From NCBI GenBank assembly GCA_036269075.1, contig DATASX010000030.1, positions 1-64,000 on the forward strand: DNA of 64,000 nucleotides. Reading direction: 5' to 3'. Position numbers and translations under genes: made by a program. Within the stretch, counting starts at the first letter, position 1. Every line of letters begins with the position of its first letter. This document shows, piece after piece, positions 47,397-55,678 of the stretch. The notes below the pieces were generated by a model. It ran no database searches. It was not told the DNA's origin and saw only the letters and a list, made by a program, of their open reading frames with translations. The stretch is from Sporichthyaceae bacterium. Its GTDB lineage: Bacteria > Actinomycetota > Actinomycetes > Sporichthyales > Sporichthyaceae.

Positions 47397-49727
47397 TTAC
47401 TGGTAGCTGATCATCACCGGGGTGGGCACCTTGGTCATGGTCTCGGTGGGGGACAGGATCGGGTGGTCCTTGACGTAGAAGTCCTTCCAGCCCAGCCAGT
47501 GCACTCCGGGCGGCAGGTTGTCCTTGACCACCTTCCACGTGGCGTCCTTGTCGTAGGGCATGCCCTGCCCGTCCATGTGGACCAGCATCGCGAGGTTGTC
47601 GTGCGTGGTGACCAGGCTCGACTCGTCGAGGATCATCGACTTGCGGAACTGGTGGATCACGAACAGCTTCTGCGGCAGGTGGTTGGCCGCCGTCAGATCC
47701 GACAGCCAGGCGCTGACGCTGTTCAACTCACTGGCCTCGATGCTGCCGATCTGGCCGAGCGGGTGCTGGCCGGGCTGCAGCTTCCACTCCGGGTCGACGG
47801 CCAGGCCGACCCACGGGAGCTTCAGCAGCGGCTCGTACATCTTGGCCTGGGTCAGGGCGTTCTGCAGGCCAGGCTGCAGGTCGAGCACGACGTACATCCC
47901 GGCGGCGCCGGCCTGCTGGACCCAGGAGACCAACTGATCCATCGGGGTCTTCGCTGAGTACGTGCCGTCGCTGGTCGGATTGCCCACCGCGGTGGTCGTG
48001 ATGATCTCGAAGGTCGGGACCACCGGCACGTCGGACAGCGAGTTGTACTGACCGGCGACCTGCTTGGCCCGCGCGATGCTGGCGGGCAGGTCCTGTGCGC
48101 CGAGCACGCCGAGTTCCGGCGCCATCATGTGGCCGTAGAGCGCGACCAGGCGGCGGCCAGGGAAGAACATCGCCCCGCCGCCGGGGATCTGCAGGCCGGT
48201 GCTCGCGGTCGCGACCCGATCGGCGACCAGCGCCGGCGGTCCGAAGTCGTGGCCCACGGCCAAGACCTTGTCGGGGTGCTGCGCGGTCAGGGCCTCGACC
48301 GAGCAGGCGCCGTCGCGGGGGTCGTCGACGGACAAGGCGATCACCCGGGCGCCGGCGGCCAGTGCGCTGGCCGCGCCGGCGATCGCTCCCACGTTCGCGG
48401 AGTCCGCCGGGTCGTTCGGGTCCAGCGCTGGGGTCGGGCTGGTCTTGTCCGGGACGGGTGTGTCGAAGGCCGGCACGAACACGGTCAGGCCGCTCAGTGC
48501 CTTGGGCGCCGAGGTGTGCGGCAGGTTCGCCGGATCGGTGATGACCTTGACCCCGGGCAGCGCCGTGGCCACGTCGGCGGCCACGGTCGGGTCGGCCGCA
48601 TAGACGACCTGTGGGCTCAGCCGCTTGATCTCGGCTGTCCAGGGGCGGTCGGCGGGGGCGATGACCGGCGCGGTGGTCGCGGTGGGCGAAGCGCTCGCCG
48701 ACGGCGTCGCCTTCGCGTTCGACGAACTGGCCGAGGCGGTGGGGGTCGGCGTGGCGCTCGGGGTAGCGGCCTGGGCCTGGTCGCCCGGTGGGGCGGGCTT
48801 GATCGAGGTGAGCAGGCAGGAGTTGTCCGGCGGGGTCGCCGGCTCGTCGGACAACGGGATGTTCGGGTTCACCGACGGTGCGGCGCTCGGGGGCAGCGCC
48901 GTCGAACCGCCGGTGGCGGACCCCGCCGAGGGCGTGATTTGACACGGCCCGCCGGTCGGCGACACGCAGCCTCCTGCGGCTGGCGTCGGGCTCGTGTCCA
49001 GCGGCGTGACGTTCGCGGCCGGGGTGGCCGAGATCGCCTGCGGCGCGGGGCTGCACGGAGCGCCGGCCGAGGCGGTGACCGGCCCGCCGGCCGGGATCAC
49101 CGGGGTGCCCAGCAACGGGAACGTCGCGGGGTCGTTGGCCAGCCGGTCGATGATCGGACCGAATTTCTCCTCCAGCGACGATGACGAGGACGACGACCCG
49201 GTCGTCGGATTCGGCGTCTGGACCGGCCGCACCGGGTTGGTGCTCAGGGGGCCGCGCATCGGTTCGGACCGCGAGGCCGCCGTCGGGCCGGTGGTGCCGC
49301 CCGGCGCGCCTGACGAGGAGTCAGTTGGTGCGGTCGTGGTGGTGGGCGCGGCCGGACCCGTCGCGGGGGCCGGGCTCGGGGCGGCCGGCGTGGGTGCGTC
49401 GAGCAGCATGGGGACGCCGAGTTGCCGGGCCTTCTCGGCGGCGGTCCGGACCTCCGACCGGTCCTCGACCGACGCGATGACCACCACCGGTGCCGAGCTG
49501 AACAGCGTCGCGGAGACCCCGGCTGCCACCGCCTCGGGGGTCTGGCCCCCCAGCACGGTCGTGCAGTCATTCGGTTCGTGGACCCCGGCGGCGCTTCCCC
49601 CGGAGTCGCCGCCGGCGGCAGGTTTGGTGCCGCCGTGCCCGCAGGCAGCCAGCGTCAGCGTCGCCGCGGTCAGCACGCCGAGGGAACGCAGTCGAGTGAG
49701 CCGTCGTGCCCGCGTCGAGGACGCCAC
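47397..49727 (-). CDS. large lipoprotein with Ser/Pro/Thr-rich middle and C-terminal barrel-like domain
   Basis: 776 residues from GTG 49727, GGGGG four bases upstream. Lipobox LAAC about residue 27 (LGVLTAATLTLAACGHGG). Residues 30-120 look like a cell-wall-binding-repeat-like sensor (VLGGQTPEAVAAG, APVVVIASVEDRSE). A low-complexity Pro/Ser/Thr/Ala region spans about 120-380. The last 390 residues are folded: KRLSPQVVYAADP, PDKVLAVGHDFGPPALV, VVLDLQPGLQNALTQAK, LPWVGLAVDPEWKLQPGQHP, KLFVIHQFRKSMI and HMDGQGMPYDKDATWK suggest an alpha/beta barrel. Anchored outside the membrane. No known family recognised with confidence. Confidence 0.68.
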   Translation of the reverse strand: MASSTRARRLTRLRSLGVLTAATLTLAACGHGGTKPAAGGDSGGSAAGVHEPNDCTTVLGGQTPEAVAAGVSATLFSSAPVVVIASVEDRSEVRTAAEKARQLGVPMLLDAPTPAAPSPAPATGPAAPTTTTAPTDSSSGAPGGTTGPTAASRSEPMRGPLSTNPVRPVQTPNPTTGSSSSSSSLEEKFGPIIDRLANDPATFPLLGTPVIPAGGPVTASAGAPCSPAPQAISATPAANVTPLDTSPTPAAGGCVSPTGGPCQITPSAGSATGGSTALPPSAAPSVNPNIPLSDEPATPPDNSCLLTSIKPAPPGDQAQAATPSATPTPTASASSSNAKATPSASASPTATTAPVIAPADRPWTAEIKRLSPQVVYAADPTVAADVATALPGVKVITDPANLPHTSAPKALSGLTVFVPAFDTPVPDKTSPTPALDPNDPADSANVGAIAGAASALAAGARVIALSVDDPRDGACSVEALTAQHPDKVLAVGHDFGPPALVADRVATASTGLQIPGGGAMFFPGRRLVALYGHMMAPELGVLGAQDLPASIARAKQVAGQYNSLSDVPVVPTFEIITTTAVGNPTSDGTYSAKTPMDQLVSWVQQAGAAGMYVVLDLQPGLQNALTQAKMYEPLLKLPWVGLAVDPEWKLQPGQHPLGQIGSIEASELNSVSAWLSDLTAANHLPQKLFVIHQFRKSMILDESSLVTTHDNLAMLVHMDGQGMPYDKDATWKVVKDNLPPGVHWLGWKDFYVKDHPILSPTETMTKVPTPVMISYQ
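49310..49324. repeat. CTGAC-N5-GTCAG palindrome, copy inside the lipoprotein gene
   Basis: Spacer GAGGA. Falls in the low-complexity region, encoding T-D-S-S-S-G on the minus strand. Confidence 0.7.
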
Positions 49728-49833
49728 CGAACCCCCGCAATGTTGGTTTGTGATCTTTGACCGCCAAGCTACCTTCGAGCTTCCGCAGCGCGCGGGCAAC
49801 CTGCCCAGTGCAATGCCCTGTCAAGATCTGTGC

Positions 49834-50370
49834 GTGAATGCAAGCTTTCCGGATCCACGGGTCGCGACAGCTGACGACATTCCCGAACTTGTCGCTTTGA
49901 TCGAATCCGCGTACCGGGGTGAGTCGTCCCGGATCGGGTGGACGACCGAGGCAGATCTGCTCTCCGGGCAACGTCTGGATGCCGTGATGCTCGCCGAGGA
50001 ACTGGCCGATCCGACGTTCCGGATGTTCGTGGTCCCCGACGCCGAGGGCCCACTGGCCTGTGCCGCGGTGACCGATCGCGGCCGTGGCACCGCTTACTTC
50101 GGGATGTTCGCGGTGCGCCCGAACGCCCAGGGCGGCGGCATCGGGTCGTGGCTGCTGGCCCGCGCGGAGGAGCACGCGCGGTCGCTGGGGGCGAGGCGGA
50201 TGGAGATGACCGTGCTGTGGATGCGCACGGATCTGATCGCCTGGTACGCGCGGCGGGGGTACGTGCCGACCGGGGATCGGGTTCCGTTCCCCGCGGGTGA
50301 TCCACGGTTCGGTCTGCCGTTGCGCCCGGATCTGGCATTCGTCGTACTCGCGGCGCAGCTGACGCCGTAG
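49834..50370 (+). CDS. GNAT-family N-acetyltransferase
   Basis: 178 residues from GTG 49834; ATG 49813 is an equally open alternative, neither with a clear ribosome site. Acetyl-CoA-binding motif A is AVRPNAQGGGIGSWLLARAEEHA (QGGGIGSWL), preceded by strand 4 (AYFGMFAV). N-terminal ATADDIPELVALIESAYRGE is the usual first helix. C-terminal WYARRGYVPTGDR completes the fold. It acetylates an amine from acetyl-CoA; substrate unknown. Nine bases before the polysaccharide deacetylase gene, probably cotranscribed, divergent from the lipoprotein gene. Confidence 0.88.
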   Translation: MNASFPDPRVATADDIPELVALIESAYRGESSRIGWTTEADLLSGQRLDAVMLAEELADPTFRMFVVPDAEGPLACAAVTDRGRGTAYFGMFAVRPNAQGGGIGSWLLARAEEHARSLGARRMEMTVLWMRTDLIAWYARRGYVPTGDRVPFPAGDPRFGLPLRPDLAFVVLAAQLTP

Positions 50371-50379
50371 CTTGGAATC

Positions 50380-51141
50380 GTGCCTACTCGCGCGTTTCGT
50401 GCCCTGCTGGTCGTCGGTCTGACCGCGACCGGCCTGACGGGCTTGGGCGCGCCGGCCCTGGCCGATTCGGCCGCAGGTTGTCCGCCGGTGCGGCCCGGGG
50501 TGATCGATCGGGCGCCCGGGTCCGGGAAGACCGTGGCGCTGACCTTCGACGACGGACCGAGTCCGTGGACGGCGAAGATCCTTGCGGTGCTGGAGAAGTA
50601 CGACGTCCCGGCGACCTTCTTCGACACCGGTGCGCACGACTCCGCGTTCCCCGACGACATCCGCGCCGAGGCCGCCGCCGGCGACCCGGTCGGCGACCAC
50701 ACCTGGGACCACCAGTACCCGAAGGACGTGCGCGGCGGTTGGTCGCAGTCGTACCTGCGCGACCAACTCGGGCGCACCGACGCGGTTCAGCAGAAGCTGA
50801 CCGGCCGACGGACCTGCCTGTTCCGGGCACCAGGAGGGGAGACCAGCAACGCGCTGCCGGAGGTGGCGCGGTCGCTGGGGCTGACGATGATCGGGTGGAG
50901 CGTCGACACCGAGGACTGGAAGCAACCTGACCACCAGTCAGTTTCGGCAGTGCATCGGATCGTGGCCGCCGCGACGGCCTCGCCGGGCAGCCACCCGATC
51001 GTGCTGATGCACGCCGGGAAGGCCAGTCACGAGCCGTTGTCCGTGGTGTCGGACTACCGGGGCAACACCGTGGCGGCCCTGCCTGCGGTCATTGCGTGGT
51101 ACCGCTCGCACGGGTACCGCTTCGTGACGATGGAGCAGTAG
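50380..51141 (+). CDS. secreted polysaccharide deacetylase (NodB/CE4 family)
   Basis: 253 residues from GTG 50380. Signal peptide (FRALLVVGLTATGLTGLGAPALA). CE4 motifs: TFDDGPSP (motif 1, catalytic Asp and metal Asp), GDHTWDHQYP (motif 2, HxxxH as HTWDH), RAPGGETSN (motif 3), GWSVDTEDW (motif 4) and LMHAG (motif 5). It removes acetyl or similar groups from cell-wall glycans or chitin-like polymers outside the cell. Cotranscribed after the GNAT gene. Ends three bases from the convergent SRPBCC stop. Contains a palindrome copy. Confidence 0.92.
   Translation: MPTRAFRALLVVGLTATGLTGLGAPALADSAAGCPPVRPGVIDRAPGSGKTVALTFDDGPSPWTAKILAVLEKYDVPATFFDTGAHDSAFPDDIRAEAAAGDPVGDHTWDHQYPKDVRGGWSQSYLRDQLGRTDAVQQKLTGRRTCLFRAPGGETSNALPEVARSLGLTMIGWSVDTEDWKQPDHQSVSAVHRIVAAATASPGSHPIVLMHAGKASHEPLSVVSDYRGNTVAALPAVIAWYRSHGYRFVTMEQ
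50927..50941. repeat. CTGAC-N5-GTCAG palindrome, copy inside the deacetylase gene
   Basis: Spacer CACCA, the only exact copy whose spacer does not begin with G on the plus strand. Encodes P-D-H-Q-S-V. Confidence 0.7.
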
Positions 51142-51144
51142 CGG

Positions 51145-51621
51145 TCAGTCGGTCTCCAGCACGGCCTTCATGCGTTCCAGGGTCTGCCGAATGCCGTTGC
51201 GGTTCGTGGTGACCCGCAGCCGTCCGAACAGCAGCCAGTAGAGCTTCAGCGGCAGGCTCGGTGTCAGCCGGAACGACTCGGTGACCTCGCTGCCGTCGGC
51301 GCGGGGCGCAATGCGGTAGCCCCAGGTGTTCACCTCGCGGCCACCCGGCACCTCGACCACGAACGCGAACTCGCGCTCCGGGTCGGCGGTGACCACCCGA
51401 GCGGTCGTCCAGTACATGGGGCCGCGGCCGTTTCGTTTGACGTGCCCCTGGAACCGCGCCCCGACGGCGGGGCCGGTCGCCGGGGCGATCCAGCGGCCCT
51501 CCAGCGTCTCCGGGGAGAACTCGCCGATCCGCGTGACGTCGGTGACCAGCGCCCAAACGGCGGCCGGCGTCGCCTTCATCGTGACAGTTACCGAGTCGCC
51601 CATCGGCGTCAGCAGGACCAT
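51145..51621 (-). CDS. SRPBCC-family (START/Bet v1-like) protein
   Basis: 158 residues from ATG 51621 (ATG 51603 possible). DSVTVTMKATPAAVWALVTDV at the start, RIGEFSPETLEGRW, and TWGYRIAPRADGSEVTESFRL are typical of the polyketide-cyclase/dehydrase-like SRPBCC fold, a helix-grip pocket for hydrophobic ligands. No catalytic residue set is diagnostic. Convergent with the deacetylase, three bases apart, and divergent from the LLM oxidoreductase. Function unknown. Confidence 0.82.
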   Translation of the reverse strand: MVLLTPMGDSVTVTMKATPAAVWALVTDVTRIGEFSPETLEGRWIAPATGPAVGARFQGHVKRNGRGPMYWTTARVVTADPEREFAFVVEVPGGREVNTWGYRIAPRADGSEVTESFRLTPSLPLKLYWLLFGRLRVTTNRNGIRQTLERMKAVLETD

Positions 51622-51738
51622 GTCGGGTCAGATTAGTCACCGCCGCCGGGGAAGCATTGTGGGTGACGGGGCGTTGCCTCCGCAGGATCCCGGTGTCCGG
51701 CGCCCCGTACCGCGCTACGACCTGACGAGGAGAAGCCT

Positions 51739-52521
51739 GTGCCCGATCGTCCGATCCGAATCGGAATCCAGATCCAACCCCAGCACGCGAGCTACCAACA
51801 GATCCGCGACGCGGTCGCCCGGGCCGAGGACATCGGCGCCGACACGATCTTCAACTGGGACCACTTCTACCCGCTCTACGGCGAACCCGAAGGCGCGCAC
51901 TTCGAGGCCTGGACGATGCTGGGCGCCTGGGCCGAGGCGACCTCTCGCGCCGAGATCGGCTGCCTGGTCACCTGCAACAGCTACCGCAACCCGGAGTTGC
52001 TGGCCGACATGGCGCGGACCGTCGACCACATCGCGAAGGGCCGGTTGATCCTCGGCATCGGTTCGGGCTGGTTCGAGAAGGACTACACCGAGTACGGCTA
52101 CGAGTTCGGCACTGCCGGCGGGCGCCTCGACATGCTCGCCGAGGCGATGCCGCGCATCGTCGAGCGCTGGGGCAAGTTGAACCCGGCACCGACCCGCAAG
52201 ATCCCGGTGCTGATCGGTGGAGGCGGCGAGAAGAAGACGCTGAAGATCACCGCGCAGTACGCCGACATCTGGCACGGGTTCGGCGACCCCGATGTGATCG
52301 CGCACAAGTGCAAGGTGCTCGACGAGTGGTGCGCCTCGCTCAACCGCGACCCCGCCGAGATCGAGCGGTCGGTCGGCGTCGGGGAGAAGCGCCCCAAGGA
52401 GGTGGCCGACGACCTGCTGGCAGCCGGCGTCCGCATGTTCACCGTGGCTGCGGGTGGCCCGGACTACGACCTGTCGAAGCTGCAGGAGTGGGTTGCCTGG
52501 CGCGACGCGCAGAGCCGCTGA
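51739..52521 (+). CDS. LLM-class F420-dependent oxidoreductase
   Basis: 260 residues from GTG 51739, GAGGAGAAG five bases upstream. Luciferase-like barrel: RIGIQIQPQHASYQQIRDAV, GADTIFNWDHFYPLYG, the F420-type LVTCNSYRNPELLADMARTVDHIA (in parts: LVTCNSYRNPELLA, HIAKGRLILGIGSGW) and KIPVLIGGGGEKKTLKITAQYADIWH. The group uses coenzyme F420, common in actinobacteria. Substrate unknown. Followed by the terminator hairpin at 52593-52614. Confidence 0.9.
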   Translation: MPDRPIRIGIQIQPQHASYQQIRDAVARAEDIGADTIFNWDHFYPLYGEPEGAHFEAWTMLGAWAEATSRAEIGCLVTCNSYRNPELLADMARTVDHIAKGRLILGIGSGWFEKDYTEYGYEFGTAGGRLDMLAEAMPRIVERWGKLNPAPTRKIPVLIGGGGEKKTLKITAQYADIWHGFGDPDVIAHKCKVLDEWCASLNRDPAEIERSVGVGEKRPKEVADDLLAAGVRMFTVAAGGPDYDLSKLQEWVAWRDAQSR

Positions 52522-52592
52522 TCAGTCGGCTCGACCGGTTGGAGATCGAAGGCTCGGTGCGCGGCCGCCGCGCGGGCGGGACACGATGGGCT

Positions 52593-52614
52593 AAAAGCCC
52601 GCCCAGCGGCTTTT
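52593..52614 (+). terminator. small T-tailed hairpin after the LLM oxidoreductase gene
   Basis: AAAAGCC (52593-52599) and GGCTTTT (52608-52614) pair over an eight-base loop. The A/T ends make it a possible bidirectional terminator, and a rare AT-rich island in this region. It lies 72 bp after the stop. Confidence 0.55.
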
Positions 52615-52692
52615 CGGTGGGTACATTCGATTTGGGCGCTTCGGCGCAACATCGGGCGCCCGAGACTTGCCGGTACAAACCGAGGAGTGCCA

Positions 52693-52872
52693 ATGCGCCG
52701 GTTGCTGATCAGCAGCCTGCTCGCGGGCGCGGCGCTGATCGCCGTGCCCTCCGTCGGGGCCGCCGCGGTCCTTGCCGACGCGCCGCCCGGAGGCCCGTCG
52801 TTGCCGGTGTGCCTCACCGCCAACGTCGGTGGTCTGGACCTGAACCAGCTGTGCAAGGACTCCGGCAAATAA
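52693..52872 (+). CDS. small secreted peptide
   Basis: 59 residues; GAGGAG five bases before ATG 52693. A signal peptide (MRRLLISSLLAGAALIAV, cleavage near VGAAA) leaves a mature chain of about 33 residues, with SLPVCLTANVGGLDLNQLC containing two cysteines 14 residues apart that may form a disulfide. Reminiscent of small exported actinobacterial peptides, but not matched to a named family. Ends 12 bases before the methyltransferase gene, perhaps cotranscribed. Confidence 0.6.
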   Translation: MRRLLISSLLAGAALIAVPSVGAAAVLADAPPGGPSLPVCLTANVGGLDLNQLCKDSGK

Positions 52873-52884
52873 CCTGATCCGGCG

Positions 52885-53769
52885 GTGTCCGGCGCGGCGG
52901 ATCCCTGGGCTGACTGGTTGCTGCGCCGCCGCGACGGCGGGGACGCGGCGAATCGCGCGATCGCCCGGGCAGCGCTGCACCGGATACGCGACCGACTGCT
53001 GGCCGGGGTCGACCCCCAGCCCGGTGAACACGTTCTGGACGTCGGCTGCGGCGATGGGCTGATCGGCCTGCGCGCGGCCGAACTCGTCGGACCTACCGGC
53101 CGCGTCGTCCTCAGCGATATCTCACCGACGCTGCTGGAGCACTGCCGGCAGGCCGCGCTGGCCGCCGGCCTGCACGAGCGCTGCGCCTACGTCGTCGCCG
53201 CCCTGCCGGAACTTCGCGGCATCGCCGACACGGCCTTCGACGTGGTCACCGACCGCTCGGTGCTCATCTACATCCCGGACAAGGCAACCGCGTTGGCCGC
53301 GATGCACCGCGTGCTGCGCCCCGGCGGGCGCCTGGGCCTGTTCGAGCCGATCAACCGGTTCACCAGCGCCCGCGACCCCGGCCGGCTGTGGGGCTTCGCA
53401 GTGCACGGCGCCGAGGAACTCGCCGCCCGGGTCAACGCCGTCGCGGCGGCCGACGCCCCCGAGGCCGCGGCGATGCTCAGCTTCGACGAACGCGACCTGT
53501 TCACGACGGTGGCCGCGGTCGGCTTCGTCGACGTCCGGATGGACTACCACGCCGAAGTCCTCGACGGCCGGTCGCCCGCGTCGAGCATCGAGGCGTTCCT
53601 GGCCACCGCGCCCAACCCACTCGCGCCGACCTACGCCGAGCTCCTGGCCGAGGCGTTGTCGCCGACCGAGGCGGAGATCCTGCGCGCCAAGTTGGCCCGC
53701 GCGTTCGCCGCCGGCGACCACCGCCGCCGCTCCGCGGTCGTCCACATAAGCGCCACCCGGGCCGGCTGA
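52885..53769 (+). CDS. class I SAM-dependent methyltransferase
   Basis: 294 residues from GTG 52885. Rossmann methyltransferase motifs: GEHVLDVGCGDGLIGLRAA (motif I VLDVGCGDG), VVLSDISPTLLEHCR (motif II acidic Asp), AYVVAALPELRGIADTAFDVVTDRSVLIYI and RVLRPGGRLGLFEPINR (motif post III). A C-terminal region (about 165-290) includes a helical insertion. The substrate cannot be inferred. Stop codon TGA is part of a CTGAC-N5-GTCAG palindrome with the convergent recD stop. Confidence 0.9.
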   Translation: MSGAADPWADWLLRRRDGGDAANRAIARAALHRIRDRLLAGVDPQPGEHVLDVGCGDGLIGLRAAELVGPTGRVVLSDISPTLLEHCRQAALAAGLHERCAYVVAALPELRGIADTAFDVVTDRSVLIYIPDKATALAAMHRVLRPGGRLGLFEPINRFTSARDPGRLWGFAVHGAEELAARVNAVAAADAPEAAAMLSFDERDLFTTVAAVGFVDVRMDYHAEVLDGRSPASSIEAFLATAPNPLAPTYAELLAEALSPTEAEILRAKLARAFAAGDHRRRSAVVHISATRAG

Positions 53770-53780
53770 CGCCCAGTCAG
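53766..53780. repeat. CTGAC-N5-GTCAG palindrome formed by the methyltransferase and recD stop codons
   Basis: Spacer GCCCA. TGA (53767-53769) ends the methyltransferase and TCA (53777-53779) is the recD stop. Confidence 0.7.
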
Positions 53781-55678
53781 CTCCCGTCGGCGACGCGCAA
53801 TCGCGGCCCGAGCCCGGTCGCCCGTGCCGCCGGATGCGTGACCGCCCGGGCCACCGCGTCCACCGAACCGACCAGCCGCACCGCGGACCCGGCCCGTGTG
53901 ATCGCGGTGTACAGCGTCTGCCGGTTCGCCAAGGGCGAATCCGGTGGCGGCAGCATGATCGTCACCCGGGCGAACTCACTGCCCTGCGCCCGGTGCACGG
54001 TCATCGCATGGACGCTGCGGACGGCCGGCAGCCGGGCCACGGCCACGGTCCGGATCCGGCTACCGCGCCGGAAGGCCGCGGCGGTGCCGGTCGCGGCATC
54101 CGGCGCCGCCACGATGACGCCGGTGTCGCCGTTGAACAGCTCCAGTTCGGCGTCGTTGGCCGTGACGAGGATCGGCTCACCGAGATAGCGGCCGTCCGGC
54201 CGCGCTGCCGGGGTGTGGCCGGCCGCTGCCAGCCATGCGACAACCCGGTCGCCCCACAGCCGCACGCCGAACGGTCCGGCCCGATGCGCGCAGAGCAACC
54301 GGTGACTGTCGGCCGCGGCCAGCGCCGCCGACGCGTCGCCCACCGCGGCCGCCGCAGTCATCGCCGCGCCCGCCGCCAGTACGTCGGCCCGCAAGGCTGC
54401 CAGCGCCCGATCGTCCGGGATCGCCCCGGGCGGGAGCTCGACGAACTCGACGCCGTCCACGCCGGACCGCAGGATCCGCAGCGTCTCCTCGACCGCTCCC
54501 TCCCGCACGGCCGCGGCCAACGTCGCGATCCGGCCTTGCGCCGCGAACCGCCGACTCCCGGTCAGCCGCGCGACGCAGGGTGCCAACGCGTTGCTGCCGT
54601 CCTGGACCCCCGAGGTGAGGTCGCCCAGCACCGCGCCGGCCTCGACCGAGGCCAACTGGTCCGGGTCGCCCACCAGGATGAGCCGCGAGTTCGGTCGCAC
54701 GGCCTCGGTCAGCCGCGCCATGAGCGTCAGCGAGACCATCGAGGTCTCGTCGATCACGACCACGTCGTGCGGCAACCGGTTGGTGCGGTCGTGCCGGAAA
54801 CGGGTCCGGCTGCCGGGCCGGAACCCGAGCAGTCGGTGCACGGTGGTGGCCACGGCCTCCCCGACGCGTTCCCGGTCGCCGGCCTCGAAGCTCGCGACGG
54901 CGGACTGCACGGCCTCGGTCAGCCGCGCGGCCGCCTTGCCGGTCGGCGCGGCCAAGGCGATCCGCAGTGGTGGGCCGGGCTGGTCGCACAGCAGTGCCAA
55001 CAGCCGCGCGACGGTGGTGGTCTTGCCGGTACCCGGCCCACCCGCGATCACGGTCAGCCGCGACCGGACGGCGTGCTCGGCCGCGACCCGCTGATCCGCA
55101 TCGCCGGCCAACGGGAACAGCCGGTCCAGCGCCGTGCGCAAGTGCGCCTCGTCCACCTCGGGCGCGGCCGCGGCGGCCCGGGCCAGCAGATCCGCGGCCA
55201 CCTCGCGTTCCTGACTGAAGTAGCGGTCCAGCCACAGCGAGCCGCCGACCATCCGCAACGGCCGACCCGGCGGGTCGCCCGGCCCGGCCACCAACGGACT
55301 GGCCGCGCACACCGCCCGCCACCGCTCCGGCTCCGGCCAGTCCAGGTCGGCCGTGGCGCCGGCGGGAACCAGGTCGTCGTCGGTCGCGGCCCGGTCCGGG
55401 TCGTCCGGGACGATCTCCTGGGCCACGGTCGCCAGATCCAGCACCACCGAGCCGCCCCGCGTGCCGCGCACGGTCAACGCTGCGGCGAGCAGCACGGCCG
55501 GGTCGCACTCGCCGCCCAGTCGGCCGAGCGCGGTGGCGACGTGCACGTCGGCGGCCGAGAGGATGCCCGCGGTGTTGAACTCACCGAGCAGCCCGTCGGA
55601 CCACAACGACCGGTCGGGGCTGAACTCGTCGCGGAACGCGACACCTGCCGGGCGGCCCGCCACGGCTCCTTCGGTCAT
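53777..55678 (-). CDS. recD: exodeoxyribonuclease V subunit alpha RecD
   Basis: 633 residues from ATG 55678, overlapping the recB stop (ATGA). Helicase superfamily 1B motifs: Walker A VIAGGPGTGKTTTVARLL, motif Ia AAPTGKAAARL, Walker B VVVIDETSMVS, motif III LVGDPDQLASVEAG, motif VI VHRAQGSEFARV. The N-terminal 150 residues are the RecB-contact region. As part of RecBCD it is the 5'-3' motor of the double-strand break resection machine. Third gene of the recC-recB-recD operon. Confidence 0.94.
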   Translation of the reverse strand: MTEGAVAGRPAGVAFRDEFSPDRSLWSDGLLGEFNTAGILSAADVHVATALGRLGGECDPAVLLAAALTVRGTRGGSVVLDLATVAQEIVPDDPDRAATDDDLVPAGATADLDWPEPERWRAVCAASPLVAGPGDPPGRPLRMVGGSLWLDRYFSQEREVAADLLARAAAAAPEVDEAHLRTALDRLFPLAGDADQRVAAEHAVRSRLTVIAGGPGTGKTTTVARLLALLCDQPGPPLRIALAAPTGKAAARLTEAVQSAVASFEAGDRERVGEAVATTVHRLLGFRPGSRTRFRHDRTNRLPHDVVVIDETSMVSLTLMARLTEAVRPNSRLILVGDPDQLASVEAGAVLGDLTSGVQDGSNALAPCVARLTGSRRFAAQGRIATLAAAVREGAVEETLRILRSGVDGVEFVELPPGAIPDDRALAALRADVLAAGAAMTAAAAVGDASAALAAADSHRLLCAHRAGPFGVRLWGDRVVAWLAAAGHTPAARPDGRYLGEPILVTANDAELELFNGDTGVIVAAPDAATGTAAAFRRGSRIRTVAVARLPAVRSVHAMTVHRAQGSEFARVTIMLPPPDSPLANRQTLYTAITRAGSAVRLVGSVDAVARAVTHPAARATGLGPRLRVADGS

